From assembly GCF_003989665.1 (NCBI RefSeq), contig NZ_RZIJ01000013.1, positions 1 to 64,000 on the forward strand: a stretch of DNA of 64,000 nt, written 5' to 3'. The translations under genes and the position numbers were made by a program. The notes below the pieces were generated by a model that saw only the letters and a program-made list of their open reading frames with translations, ran no database searches and was not told the DNA's origin. The DNA comes from Azospirillum doebereinerae (GTDB lineage Bacteria > Pseudomonadota > Alphaproteobacteria > Azospirillales > Azospirillaceae). Shown here one piece after another: positions 26,534 to 35,395 of the stretch (its first letter is position 1; every line of letters starts with the position of its first letter).

Positions 26534-27693
26534 CCCCGGCCCCGGATCGCGGCCGGGAGACGCCCGTGGCCGCAGCCCCGAGTGGTGATGTCTCGCCAGC
26601 CTTCTGGCGGAACCGCCGGGTCTTCGTCACCGGGATCACCGGCTTCAAGGGAAGCTGGCTGGCGGAGTGGCTGCTCCGGATGGGCGCGGTGGTGAGGGGG
26701 TTCTCCCTGGAACCCGACCGCACCGGCCTGCCCGACGGGCAACCGACCCATTTCGACCAGCTCGGCTTGGCCGGACGGCTCGACCATCAGGTCGGCGACA
26801 TCCGGGACCGCGGACGGCTGGCCGAGGCGGTCGCCGACTTCAAGCCGCACGTCGTGATCCACATGGCGGCCCAGGCGCTGGTGCGCGCCTCCTACGCCGA
26901 CCCGGTGGCGACTTACGCGACCAACGTCATGGGCACCGTCCATCTGCTGGAAGCCTGCCGGCACAGCCCGGATCTGCGGAGCATCGTCGTCGTCAGCAGC
27001 GACAAATGCTACGAGAACCGGGAATGGATCTGGGGGTATCGCGAAAGCGACCCGATGGGCGGCTACGACCCTTACAGCAACAGCAAGGGCTGCACCGAAC
27101 TGGTGGCGGCGGCCTACCGCCAATCCTTCTTCCCGCTCGACCGGCATGCCCAGCACGGAATCGTCCTCGCCTCGGCCCGCGCCGGCAACGTCGTCGGGGG
27201 CGGGGACTGGAGTCCCGACCGGCTCATCCCCGACGCCATGCGCGCCTTGTTGGACGGGACGACGCTGATTGTCCGCAGCCCAAAGGCCGTCCGGCCCTGG
27301 CAGCACGTCCTAGAGCCCTTGCGCGGCTATCTGATGCTTGCCGAGGCCTGCATCGAGCGTGGCCCGGAGGTCGGGCATGGCTGGAATTTCGGACCGGCCG
27401 ACGATCTCACTCTGACCGTCGAGGACCTGATGGAGCGGCTCGCCGCAGGGCTGGAAGGTTTCCGCTGGGACGCGCGCCCCGACCCGCAGAGCCCCCACGA
27501 GGCGACGATGCTGCGCCTCGACTGCGCGCTCGCGCGCTCGAAGCTGGGTTGGAGACCGCGGATCGGCTCCAGGGAACTGATCGACATGACCATGGCGTGG
27601 TACCGGCACAGCGCGGCGCATGCGCATGACGCCCAGGCCGCCGTCACGGTCGAGCAAATCCGGCGCTATGGAGAAGGTCATGGGGAACACTGA
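26515..27693 (+). CDS. rfbG: CDP-glucose 4,6-dehydratase
   Basis: A 392-residue extended SDR that converts CDP-glucose to CDP-4-keto-6-deoxyglucose. NAD loop: [13 protein letters not shown]. Active site: [10 protein letters not shown] and [12 protein letters not shown] (YxxxK). [17 protein letters not shown] and [10 protein letters not shown] are signatures of the CDP-glucose dehydratases. ATG 26515 (or 26524) lies inside the end of rfbF. It has a normal length after about 35 variable N-terminal residues. It is the second enzyme of the dideoxyhexose operon. Confidence 0.92.
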   Translation: MAEMVVTPAPDRGRETPVAAAPSGDVSPAFWRNRRVFVTGITGFKGSWLAEWLLRMGAVVRGFSLEPDRTGLPDGQPTHFDQLGLAGRLDHQVGDIRDRGRLAEAVADFKPHVVIHMAAQALVRASYADPVATYATNVMGTVHLLEACRHSPDLRSIVVVSSDKCYENREWIWGYRESDPMGGYDPYSNSKGCTELVAAAYRQSFFPLDRHAQHGIVLASARAGNVVGGGDWSPDRLIPDAMRALLDGTTLIVRSPKAVRPWQHVLEPLRGYLMLAEACIERGPEVGHGWNFGPADDLTLTVEDLMERLAAGLEGFRWDARPDPQSPHEATMLRLDCALARSKLGWRPRIGSRELIDMTMAWYRHSAAHAHDAQAAVTVEQIRRYGEGHGEH

Positions 27694-28615
27694 GCCGCTC
27701 TCCTTCGCGTCGCCCGGTCAGGCTCCGCGCTGTCTGGTCACCGGCGCCACAGGCTATGTCGGCCGCCGGCTGGTCGCCCGGCTGCTCGCCCGCGGAGCCG
27801 TGGTCGATGCGTTCGTCCGGCCCGGATCGAAGACGGACGTTCTGCCGGCGGGGGACGGAAGGCTTCACATCCATTGCGTCGCCGACGACACCATGGACGT
27901 CATCCGGCATTGCAAGGCGATCCGCCCCGACATCGTCTTCCACCTCGCTTCGAAATTCATCGCGCAGCACGCCGTGGAGGATGTCCGCCCGCTGATCGAT
28001 TCCAACCTGCTGTTCGGGACCCGGCTTCTGGAGGGAATGGCCGCCGCAGGGACGCGCTTCTTGGTCAATGTGGGAACCTACTGGCAGCATTTCGAAGACC
28101 GGGACTACGAACCGGCGAACCTCTACGCGGCGACGAAGCAGGCGTTCGAGGCCATCGCCCTGTATCATGTCCGCGCGCATGGCCTCGGCATGGTCAACCT
28201 TCATCTCTTCGACACCTACGGCCCGGGCGATCCGAGGCCGAAGCTTCTCCAACTGCTCAAGCGCATCGCCCGTTCCGGCGAGCGGCTGGCGATGTCCCCC
28301 GGCGAACAGAAGCTCGACCTCGTCCACATCGACGACGTGCTGGACGCCTTCGAAACCGCCGGCGACCGGTTGCTCGCAAGCCGGATCGAGGATCCGCGGA
28401 CCTTCGCGATCCGCAGCGGGCGTTCGATCTCCGTGCGCGAGTTGGTGGCCCTGTTCGAGCGCTGCACCGGCACGACCCTCGACATCGGCTGGGGGGAGCG
28501 TCCCTACCGCGCCCGTGAGGTGATGCTTCCGTGGTCGCAGGGCCTTGCCCTGCCGGGCTGGCAGGCAAGGATACCGCTCGACACCGGAATAAGGCAGGTC
28601 TGGAACGATGTTTGA
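27680..28615 (+). CDS. CDP-sugar reductase/epimerase-type SDR (RfbJ/AscF-like)
   Basis: A 311-residue extended SDR with the NAD loop VTGATGYVGRRL and a YAATK active-site pair; the Ser/Thr position shows NVGTYWQHF. In 3,6-dideoxyhexose operons this position holds the final 4-ketoreductase (abequose, paratose or ascarylose synthase). ATG 27680 has GGAGAAGG just upstream; ATG 27668 is also possible. It overlaps the end of rfbG by 14 bases and the next gene by 8. The product stereochemistry cannot be read from sequence; with the epimerase next door, an AscF-like reductase is the best guess. Confidence 0.78.
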   Translation: MGNTEPLSFASPGQAPRCLVTGATGYVGRRLVARLLARGAVVDAFVRPGSKTDVLPAGDGRLHIHCVADDTMDVIRHCKAIRPDIVFHLASKFIAQHAVEDVRPLIDSNLLFGTRLLEGMAAAGTRFLVNVGTYWQHFEDRDYEPANLYAATKQAFEAIALYHVRAHGLGMVNLHLFDTYGPGDPRPKLLQLLKRIARSGERLAMSPGEQKLDLVHIDDVLDAFETAGDRLLASRIEDPRTFAIRSGRSISVRELVALFERCTGTTLDIGWGERPYRAREVMLPWSQGLALPGWQARIPLDTGIRQVWNDV

Positions 28616-29177
28616 TTTTGAAGAGCAGGAGATTCCCGGCCTTTTCCGGCTCCGGCCGAAGGTCTTCTCCGATCACCGTGGCTGCTTCGTCAAGAACGTT
28701 CATGCGAACATGTTTGCGGAGCACGGTCTGAAACACGATTTCGCCGAGCAATTCTATTCCGTTTCCCATAAGGGCGTGTTGCGAGGCCTACACTTCCAGC
28801 GTCCCGGGCACGACCACGAAAAGCTCGTCTTCTGCACGCGGGGAAAAATCCTCGATGTGGTCTTCGACATGAGGCGGGGATCGCCGACCTACGGACGGTC
28901 GGCCTCCTTCGTTCTCGACGGCGGCTTCTGCGATCAGATCTACATCCCACGCGGACTGGCGCATGGTTTCTACGTCGTCTCCGACACGGCCACCGTGCAT
29001 TACAACGTTACGACGGTGCATTCCCCCCAGCACGACGCCGGCATTCACTGGAGCAGCGTCGCGGACGCGTTTCCCGATGCGAACCCGGTCGTCTCGGAAA
29101 GGGACGCCAGCCACCCTCGCTGGGATGACTTCGTCACGCCCTTCGTGTTCGAGGACGCGGACGCGCCGCTTCCTTGA
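28608..29177 (+). CDS. RmlC-like sugar epimerase of the CDP-dideoxyhexose operon (AscE-like)
   Basis: A 189-residue cupin-fold protein of the dTDP-4-dehydrorhamnose 3,5-epimerase family. It keeps DHRGCFVK, the catalytic-His motif RGLHFQ and the IPRGLAHGF loop. Where typical RmlC proteins, including the paralogue at 52386, end a strand with Tyr-Ser-Pro, this one has His-Ser-Pro, so the active site is diverged. Being co-translated with rfbF/G/H (8-base overlap), it more likely acts on a CDP-4-keto-dideoxy sugar, as AscE does in ascarylose synthesis, than on the dTDP sugar. That reassignment is inference. Confidence 0.8.
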   Translation: MFDFEEQEIPGLFRLRPKVFSDHRGCFVKNVHANMFAEHGLKHDFAEQFYSVSHKGVLRGLHFQRPGHDHEKLVFCTRGKILDVVFDMRRGSPTYGRSASFVLDGGFCDQIYIPRGLAHGFYVVSDTATVHYNVTTVHSPQHDAGIHWSSVADAFPDANPVVSERDASHPRWDDFVTPFVFEDADAPLP

Positions 29178-29448
29178 AAGCAGGGATTCCAGGCGGAAGC
29201 TTCACAAGACAACCGGGAACATTCCCTTATCCGGACCCGGCGCGAGACCCTTTTCCCGGAGAAGGACGGGGTCCTGCACCCACGCTTCGGAAACCTTGCT
29301 TTCCCCTTGCTCCTTGATGATAGTGCGCCGCATGGCATAGGACAGGATTTCAACATCCGATGTCCGGAAAACAGCGACGGCGCGCCGTTGCGCAGCCGGC
29401 AGAACGCTGGAAAGCGAAGCCGCAGAGACGCGAAGAAGGGGTTCCGTT
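29178..29448. other. Intergenic region before gmd
   Basis: 271 bp between the dideoxyhexose operon and gmd. No terminator with a T run and no clear promoter was found. An AAGGGG ribosome site close to the TTG at 29449 supports that start. Short frames in it have no family features. Confidence 0.4.
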
Positions 29449-30507
29449 TTGTCGAAGGTCGCTTTGATCACGGGTGCCACGGGGCAGGACGGTGCCTATC
29501 TCGCCGAGTTGCTGCTCGATAAGGGCTACATCGTCCACGGCATCAAGCGCCGGTCGTCCTCCTTCAACACCGGGCGGATCGAGCATCTCTACAGCGACCG
29601 CCACGAAAAGGACGTGCGGCTCTTCCTGCATTACGGCGACCTGACCGACGCTACGAACCTGATCCGGCTGGTCCAGCACGTCCAGCCCGACGAGATCTAC
29701 AACCTCGCGGCCCAGAGCCACGTGCAGGTCAGCTTCGAGACCCCGGAATACACCGCCAACTCGGACGGCCTGGGCACGCTGCGCCTGCTGGAGGCGATCC
29801 GCATCCTGGGCATGGAGAAGACCGCGCGCTTCTACCAAGCCTCGACCTCGGAGCTGTACGGCAAGGTCCAGGAGACCCCGCAGCGCGAGACGACGCCCTT
29901 CTACCCGCGCAGCCCCTACGCGGCGGCCAAGCTCTACGCCTACTGGATCACGGTGAACTACCGCGAGGCCTACGGGATGCACGCCTCGAACGGCATCCTG
30001 TTCAACCACGAGGGCCCGACCCGCGGCGAGACCTTCGTCACCCGCAAGATCACCCGCGCCGTCTCGGCCATCCACGCCGGCACGCAGGACTGCCTGTATC
30101 TGGGCAACCTGGACGCCAAGCGCGACTGGGGCCACGCCCGCGACTACGTCGAGGGCATGTGGCTGATGCTCCAACAAGAACAGGCCGACGACTATGTGCT
30201 GGCCACCGGCGAGACGCATTCGGTGCGCGAGTTCGTCGAACTGTCCTTCGCCCATGTCGGCCGCCCGATCGAATGGCGCGGCGAGGGCGTCGACGAGGAG
30301 GGCGTCTGCGGCAAGACCGGCAAGACGGTGGTCCGCATCGACCCGCGCTATTTCCGCCCGACCGAGGTCGACCTGCTGCTGGGCGACCCGTCCAAGGCGC
30401 ACGCCAAGCTGGGCTGGTCGCACAAGACCGCCTTCGCCGAGCTGGTGCGCGAGATGATGGACGCCGACCTGAAGGCTGTCGCCGCCGGCCAGACCGCCGG
30501 CCGCTGA
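29449..30507 (+). CDS. gmd: GDP-mannose 4,6-dehydratase
   Basis: A 352-residue extended SDR that makes GDP-4-keto-6-deoxy-D-mannose, precursor of GDP-fucose, GDP-rhamnose and related sugars. NAD loop [18 protein letters not shown]; active site ASTSELYGK and [10 protein letters not shown]; the GMD-specific [15 protein letters not shown] block is intact. TTG 29449 is the start, placing SKVALITG at the N-terminus as in the family. The paralogue starts 3 bases after its stop. No GDP-fucose synthase gene (wcaG) is in the window, so the final sugar is open. Confidence 0.93.
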   Translation: MSKVALITGATGQDGAYLAELLLDKGYIVHGIKRRSSSFNTGRIEHLYSDRHEKDVRLFLHYGDLTDATNLIRLVQHVQPDEIYNLAAQSHVQVSFETPEYTANSDGLGTLRLLEAIRILGMEKTARFYQASTSELYGKVQETPQRETTPFYPRSPYAAAKLYAYWITVNYREAYGMHASNGILFNHEGPTRGETFVTRKITRAVSAIHAGTQDCLYLGNLDAKRDWGHARDYVEGMWLMLQQEQADDYVLATGETHSVREFVELSFAHVGRPIEWRGEGVDEEGVCGKTGKTVVRIDPRYFRPTEVDLLLGDPSKAHAKLGWSHKTAFAELVREMMDADLKAVAAGQTAGR

Positions 30508-30509
30508 CC

Positions 30510-31511
30510 ATGGCCGGCCCGCTCCGGGAGACGCCGAGGATCGCCCTGGTCTTCGGCATTTCGGGCCAGGACGGCGCCTATCTGGCCCGTCATCTGCTGG
30601 AGCGGGGCTACAGCGTCCACGGCACCTCGCGCGACCGCGAAATGTCCGGCTTCGGCAATCTGGCGCGGCTGGGCATCCGGGGGCGGGCAAGCCTTCATTC
30701 CGCCGTGCTGACCGATTTCCGCAGCGTGGTCGAGGTGATCGCCCGCGTCCGGCCGGACGAGATCTACAACCTCGCCGGTCAGTCGTCGGTCGGGTTGTCC
30801 TTCGACCAGCCGGTCGAAACCCTGAACGGCAGCATCGGCGGCACCATCAACATCCTGGAGGCGATCCGCTTCCTGAAGCTCGACACCCGCTTCTACAACG
30901 CCTCGTCCAGCGAGTGCTTCGGCAACACCGACGACCGGCCCGGCGACGAGGCGACGCCCTTCCACCCCCGCAGCCCCTACGGGGTCGGCAAGGCGGCCGC
31001 CTTCTGGGCGGTGGCGAACTACCGCGAAGCCTACGGGCTGTTCGCCTGCTCCGGCCTCCTGTTCAACCATGAATCGCCGCTGCGCCCGGCTCGCTACGTC
31101 ACCCAGAAGGTGGTGCGCGGCGCCGCCGACATCGCCGAACGCAAGGCCGAGACCCTGACGCTGGGCGCCCTGGCCATCGCGCGCGATTGGGGCTGGGCGC
31201 CGGACTATGTCGACGCCATGCACCGCATGCTGGCCTTCGACCGGCCGGAGGACTTCGTCATCGCCACCGGGGAGCTCCACACGCTGGAATCCTTCGTCGA
31301 GCAGGTCTTTTCCCAGTTCGGGCTGGACTGGCGCCGGCATGTCGAGACCGACGCGGCGCTGCTGCGGCCGTCCGACATCAGCCGCAGCGTCGGCAACCCG
31401 GACAAGGCCCGGCGCCTGCTGGGCTGGGAGGCCGGAACCCGCATGCCGGGGGTCGTCGCCCGGCTGGTCGAAGCCGAGATGCGGCGGCGCCATGGGGAAG
31501 ACGCGGCCTGA
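30510..31511 (+). CDS. GDP-mannose 4,6-dehydratase-family SDR (second copy)
   Basis: A 333-residue extended SDR clearly related to its neighbour gmd ([40 protein letters not shown]) but diverged: SSSECFGN replaces the STSELYGK block and YGVGKAAAFW carries the YxxxK pair. It may be a second dehydratase, or an enzyme acting on the gmd product, such as a 4-ketoreductase. ATG 30510 begins 3 bases after the gmd stop with a good fold start. The 39-bp gap to the next, convergent gene shows no terminator. Confidence 0.8.
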   Translation: MAGPLRETPRIALVFGISGQDGAYLARHLLERGYSVHGTSRDREMSGFGNLARLGIRGRASLHSAVLTDFRSVVEVIARVRPDEIYNLAGQSSVGLSFDQPVETLNGSIGGTINILEAIRFLKLDTRFYNASSSECFGNTDDRPGDEATPFHPRSPYGVGKAAAFWAVANYREAYGLFACSGLLFNHESPLRPARYVTQKVVRGAADIAERKAETLTLGALAIARDWGWAPDYVDAMHRMLAFDRPEDFVIATGELHTLESFVEQVFSQFGLDWRRHVETDAALLRPSDISRSVGNPDKARRLLGWEAGTRMPGVVARLVEAEMRRRHGEDAA

Positions 31512-31550
31512 TCCCGGCCGCGCGCCCCCGAAGCCCGCCCCCAAGTCCTC

Positions 31551-33338
31551 TCAGACCTCGTCCAGGACACCGAGCAGATCGCGCGTCCGGCGTTCCCACG
31601 CAAAGCGTTCGAGAAGACAGGGGCGCGGGTCGCGCGGCTCCAGCCCGCCGCGCACGACCTTGGTCAGCAGGTCGGCGGCAACGTCCTCGTCGGGATGCCA
31701 CCAATCGATTCCCTGGAACGGCGGATAGATGGCATCGCTGTAGGGCATCCAGGCCGGACCGGTTGTGCAGGGGATCAGATGCGCGATCTCGTCGTCGAGA
31801 TAGGCGGTGTAGGCGCTGTTCCTCGGTGCGATCAGCCCCAGGCCCTTGGCCCCGGCCCGCGTGATCGGCAGGTCCCAGCCCTCGCCGTGCGACAGGCTCC
31901 AGTAATGGGTGGCGAGCGCGTAGAGGCTGGAAATGCCGTTCTCGTCGTAACGCCCCATCATCGCGGCGATGGGGGCCGCCTCCTCGAAACGGCGGCCGAC
32001 GTGGCGCATCGTCCGCTCCAGCATGCGGCCAACGTCCTGGTTCAGGGTCGGACCGCCCTTGCCAAGCTTCAGAATCAGGATCGCATCGTCGTCGGCGCGC
32101 GTCGCCCGCAGCCAGACCCGCAGGAGCCCGTCGATGTTCTTGCGGGCGATGAAGTCCGAGATGTTCAGAATCCGCACCCGGAAATCGGCGATGGGACGTC
32201 CGCCGGGCCCGATGATCCCGCGCGGAGCCTCGGCCTCGTCGCCCGGATGGGGCTGGATGCCGGGCGGGCAGACCCGCAGCCGGTCTTCGGGATGCCCAGC
32301 CTCGATCCATGCCAGCCGCGAGGATTCGGTCGGCACCACCACCAGATCGTGGGCGGCGTTGGCGCGCGCCCAGCTGGGCGGGATGCTGGTGCCCTCGAAC
32401 ATGGTGTAGTTGACGGTCGGCACGCCGGGGATCGGCTCGACCAGCAGCGGGGTGAGGAAGCTCAACGCGGCGCGCGGACGGATGGGCGTGTCGGCTCCGC
32501 CTTCCGGCGGACGCCAGCCCTCGGTCCCGGTCAGGCCCAGAAGCCGGAGGGGCGTGCCCTGCCCGGCCATGCTGCGCACGAAGCGCTGGGCAAGGTCGCC
32601 GTAGCCCGACAGGACCGAAAAGGGGCCGCGCACCACCACCCCGCCGGGCAGCTCGGGCCGCCCCTGGTCGCCGGATATGGCGCAAGCGAGGCGGGCACGG
32701 TCCAGGGTGCGGTCGACCTCGGCGTTGCCGGGGACCCGCCGCGCCAGCGGCTCCAGAAGGTCACGCGCCTCGCCGCTGCGGCCTTGGGACAGCAGGACCT
32801 GCCCAAGCCGCATGGCGAGGTCGACCCCGTCGGGATCGAGCGCCAGCCCACGGCGCAGGAACCGCTCCGCCTCGGCGTAGAAACTGTTCGACATCAGCGA
32901 GACGGCGACGTTCAGACAATCCGGAGCCTGATCGGGCCGGAGCAGGACGAGACGCCCCAGATGCCGGACGGCATCGTCGAGGACGCCCTGCCCGTGCTGG
33001 AAAACCCCCAGCTCGGAACTGAAGGCCGGCTGCGCCGGCTGGAGCAGCACGGCCGTGCGCAGGCCGCGCACCGCGCCCTCGACCGCGCCCAGGGCGCGGC
33101 GGGCGAGCCCCAGGTTGAACCAACCCTCGGCGAAGCCGGGATCGACCGTCAGGATGCGCTTGAAGATGGGCTCCGCCTCGGCGGGCCGGCCCAGCCGGCA
33201 CAGGATCACGCCACGCATGTTGTGCGCCATCCAGTCCTGTGGGGCCGCCCGCAGGACCATGTCCAGCACCGTCAGCGCCTGTTCGATCTGTCCTGCCCGG
33301 TAGAGCCCGGCGGCGTGCTGCGTGGTGTGTTCCATCAT
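31551..33338 (-). CDS. TPR protein fused to a GT4-like glycosyltransferase
   Basis: A 595-residue protein. Residues 1-210 are five to six TPR units (AHNMRGVILCRLGRPAEAEP is representative). The rest is a GT4-like transferase with an NYTMFEGTSIP segment, an NISDFIARKNIDGLLRVW block, and SLSHGEGWDLPITRAGAKGL. At the EX7E position the first Glu is present but the second is Arg, so donor binding may differ from classical GT4. ATG 33338 is preferred over GTG 33392, which would overlap the upstream gene. It is the last of three same-strand TPR-transferase genes. The acceptor is unknown. Confidence 0.72.
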   Translation of the reverse strand: MMEHTTQHAAGLYRAGQIEQALTVLDMVLRAAPQDWMAHNMRGVILCRLGRPAEAEPIFKRILTVDPGFAEGWFNLGLARRALGAVEGAVRGLRTAVLLQPAQPAFSSELGVFQHGQGVLDDAVRHLGRLVLLRPDQAPDCLNVAVSLMSNSFYAEAERFLRRGLALDPDGVDLAMRLGQVLLSQGRSGEARDLLEPLARRVPGNAEVDRTLDRARLACAISGDQGRPELPGGVVVRGPFSVLSGYGDLAQRFVRSMAGQGTPLRLLGLTGTEGWRPPEGGADTPIRPRAALSFLTPLLVEPIPGVPTVNYTMFEGTSIPPSWARANAAHDLVVVPTESSRLAWIEAGHPEDRLRVCPPGIQPHPGDEAEAPRGIIGPGGRPIADFRVRILNISDFIARKNIDGLLRVWLRATRADDDAILILKLGKGGPTLNQDVGRMLERTMRHVGRRFEEAAPIAAMMGRYDENGISSLYALATHYWSLSHGEGWDLPITRAGAKGLGLIAPRNSAYTAYLDDEIAHLIPCTTGPAWMPYSDAIYPPFQGIDWWHPDEDVAADLLTKVVRGGLEPRDPRPCLLERFAWERRTRDLLGVLDEV

Positions 33339-33366
33339 CCATACTGTCTTCTTCGGATCCGCCCAG

Positions 33367-35307
33367 TCAGGCAACGCCGTCCGGAGCACCACCTGGAACG
33401 TCGTCGGGCGTCCAGGGGGAATAGGGTTGCACGCGCCCCGCCTCGGCCTCCGGCTCGACGAACAGGCGGGCGCGGGTGTTCAGCAGGGCCGCCAGCCGGC
33501 TGAACCCGCTCTGCGCGCTGACCCCCAGGATGTCGGCATTGGCCAGCACATGGAAGTCTTGGAGATACTCCAGCCCCGCCCAGGGCTCGGCGACGTCGGC
33601 CAGGGTCAGCGGGTTGAAGGCGGCGAAGTCCGCGACGATGGCGGGATCGTCCGACGCGATATAGAGCACCGGCTTGTCCAACCCGTCCCAGATCGTCCGC
33701 AGCCAGTCCACGTACCAGTCCGTCTCGGTGATGGTGTAGCGGAAGAGGACGAAGTCGCCGCGCCGGATGTGCAGGGCGACGACCGTGTTTCCCATCGCCC
33801 GCAACCGCTCCACCGCCGGGGCGATCCAGGGCGTCCACACCGGCCGGGGCCGGAACCAGGACTGGATGCGCGCGCGGTGGCGCTCCGGATAGCGGTAGGG
33901 GCCGAGCGGCGACAGGATGTCGCAGTCGATCAGCGGCGTGTCGGAGGGCCGCTCGATCAGCTCGTTGACGATCCGGCGTGGGAAGAAGCGCGGGCGCAGC
34001 GGACCGCTCGGGGCCGGGTCGTTGACATCGAAGTAATAACCGCCGACCCAGTCCGGCGTCTCGACCGTCAGGCCGTAGGTCTCGGCGTAGAGCCGCACCA
34101 GCATGTATTCGAAGACGTTGTGGGCGAAGCGCCCATGCGTCGCCAGCGAGGAGGAGCCGACGCGCCGACGGCCGGGGGCCGGATTGACGGGACGCTTCAG
34201 TTCCAGGCTCATCCCGGCCAGCGTGCGGCGCAGGCTGGCGACCGACTTCACCGTGAAATAGCGGCTGCCGTGGCTGTTGACCCGGTTCAGCAGCGCCAGG
34301 GCATCGGCGTCGCGCCCTTCCGCCAGATAGGTTTCCGCAAGGGCGGTCAGGCACTCCGCCGCGAAGATGGTCGGCGGGTTGGAATAAGGATGGCGGAAGG
34401 TGCTGAAGAAATGCCGGGCCTCGTCCAGCCGTCCCTGCCGGATGAACAGGGCGGCCAGCATGTCGATGGCGGTCGGAACGTCGCCGCCGGGGACCGACAG
34501 GGCGGCGCGCAGGCTGGCCTCCGCCTCGGCATCCCGCCCCAAGTCGATGAAGACCGCCGCCTCCCGCACCAGGGCCGCGGCCAGGCCGCCGTCGATGGCG
34601 TGCCGGTAATGGACCGCGGCGGCCTCCAGCCGGCCGGCCGCGTACAGGACGTTGCCGTAATTGTAATGGACGTCGCCGGAGGACCATTGCACCCGCAAGG
34701 AGCGGGCGTAGGCGGCCAACGCCCGGTCGATGTCGCCGAACTCGGTCAGGGCGTTGCCCAGGGTCATCCAGGCCGCCGCAAAGTCCGGCCGCAAGGCCAG
34801 TGCACGCCGCTGGCCCACGATCGCCTCGTCCAACCGCACCGCCTGCTTGTGCGCGATGGCGAGGTCGTGATGGACGTCCGGATTGTCGGGGACCAAGATG
34901 CACGTCCGCCGCAGCGCGACGATCGCCTCCGCCTGAGCCCGGGGCCCCCCTTGGCCGCACAGCAGGACGCCCTGGTTGTAATAGCCGCCCGACAGGTCGG
35001 GTTGGACCGCGATCGAGCGGCGGTAGGCGGCGGCGGCCTCGTCGATGCGCCCGGCGGCGCGGTAGGCGTTGCCGAGGTTGGCGGGGATCTCCGCGACGTG
35101 GGGCAGGATGCCGGCCGCTTGGGCGATCAATTCGATCGCCCGTTCGCCGTTGCCCAGCCGGCGTTCAACCAGCCCCAGCAGATGCAGGGCCTGGCCGTTG
35201 CGGGCATCCACGGCCAGGATGCGGCGGTAGATCTCCCCCGCCTGGTCGAGGCGGTCCGCCCTATGGTGATCGACTGCGACCTGCAAGGCTTCGGCGACGG
35301 TTGCCAT
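33367..35307 (-). CDS. TPR protein fused to a fucosyltransferase-like domain
   Basis: A 646-residue protein. Residues 1-360 hold about nine TPR units. The C-terminal domain contains the GDP-fucose-binding HIRRGD motif (H513 to D518) seen in GT11 and related fucosyltransferases, and ends with LGVSAQSGFSRLAALL, matching the family's last conserved block. A GDP-fucose or similar GDP-deoxyhexose donor would fit the gmd pair just upstream of this block. No membrane helix is seen. TPR plus fucosyltransferase could mean a protein acceptor, but this is not shown. The stop lies 29 bases before ATG 33338. Confidence 0.7.
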   Translation of the reverse strand: MATVAEALQVAVDHHRADRLDQAGEIYRRILAVDARNGQALHLLGLVERRLGNGERAIELIAQAAGILPHVAEIPANLGNAYRAAGRIDEAAAAYRRSIAVQPDLSGGYYNQGVLLCGQGGPRAQAEAIVALRRTCILVPDNPDVHHDLAIAHKQAVRLDEAIVGQRRALALRPDFAAAWMTLGNALTEFGDIDRALAAYARSLRVQWSSGDVHYNYGNVLYAAGRLEAAAVHYRHAIDGGLAAALVREAAVFIDLGRDAEAEASLRAALSVPGGDVPTAIDMLAALFIRQGRLDEARHFFSTFRHPYSNPPTIFAAECLTALAETYLAEGRDADALALLNRVNSHGSRYFTVKSVASLRRTLAGMSLELKRPVNPAPGRRRVGSSSLATHGRFAHNVFEYMLVRLYAETYGLTVETPDWVGGYYFDVNDPAPSGPLRPRFFPRRIVNELIERPSDTPLIDCDILSPLGPYRYPERHRARIQSWFRPRPVWTPWIAPAVERLRAMGNTVVALHIRRGDFVLFRYTITETDWYVDWLRTIWDGLDKPVLYIASDDPAIVADFAAFNPLTLADVAEPWAGLEYLQDFHVLANADILGVSAQSGFSRLAALLNTRARLFVEPEAEAGRVQPYSPWTPDDVPGGAPDGVA

Positions 35308-35395
35308 GACGACTCAATCGGACTGGAGGAATGCGCCGCGCGACGCGGGCGGCACCCTATCCCGATGTTCCAAAGGCTTCAACAGCCTCCACGGC

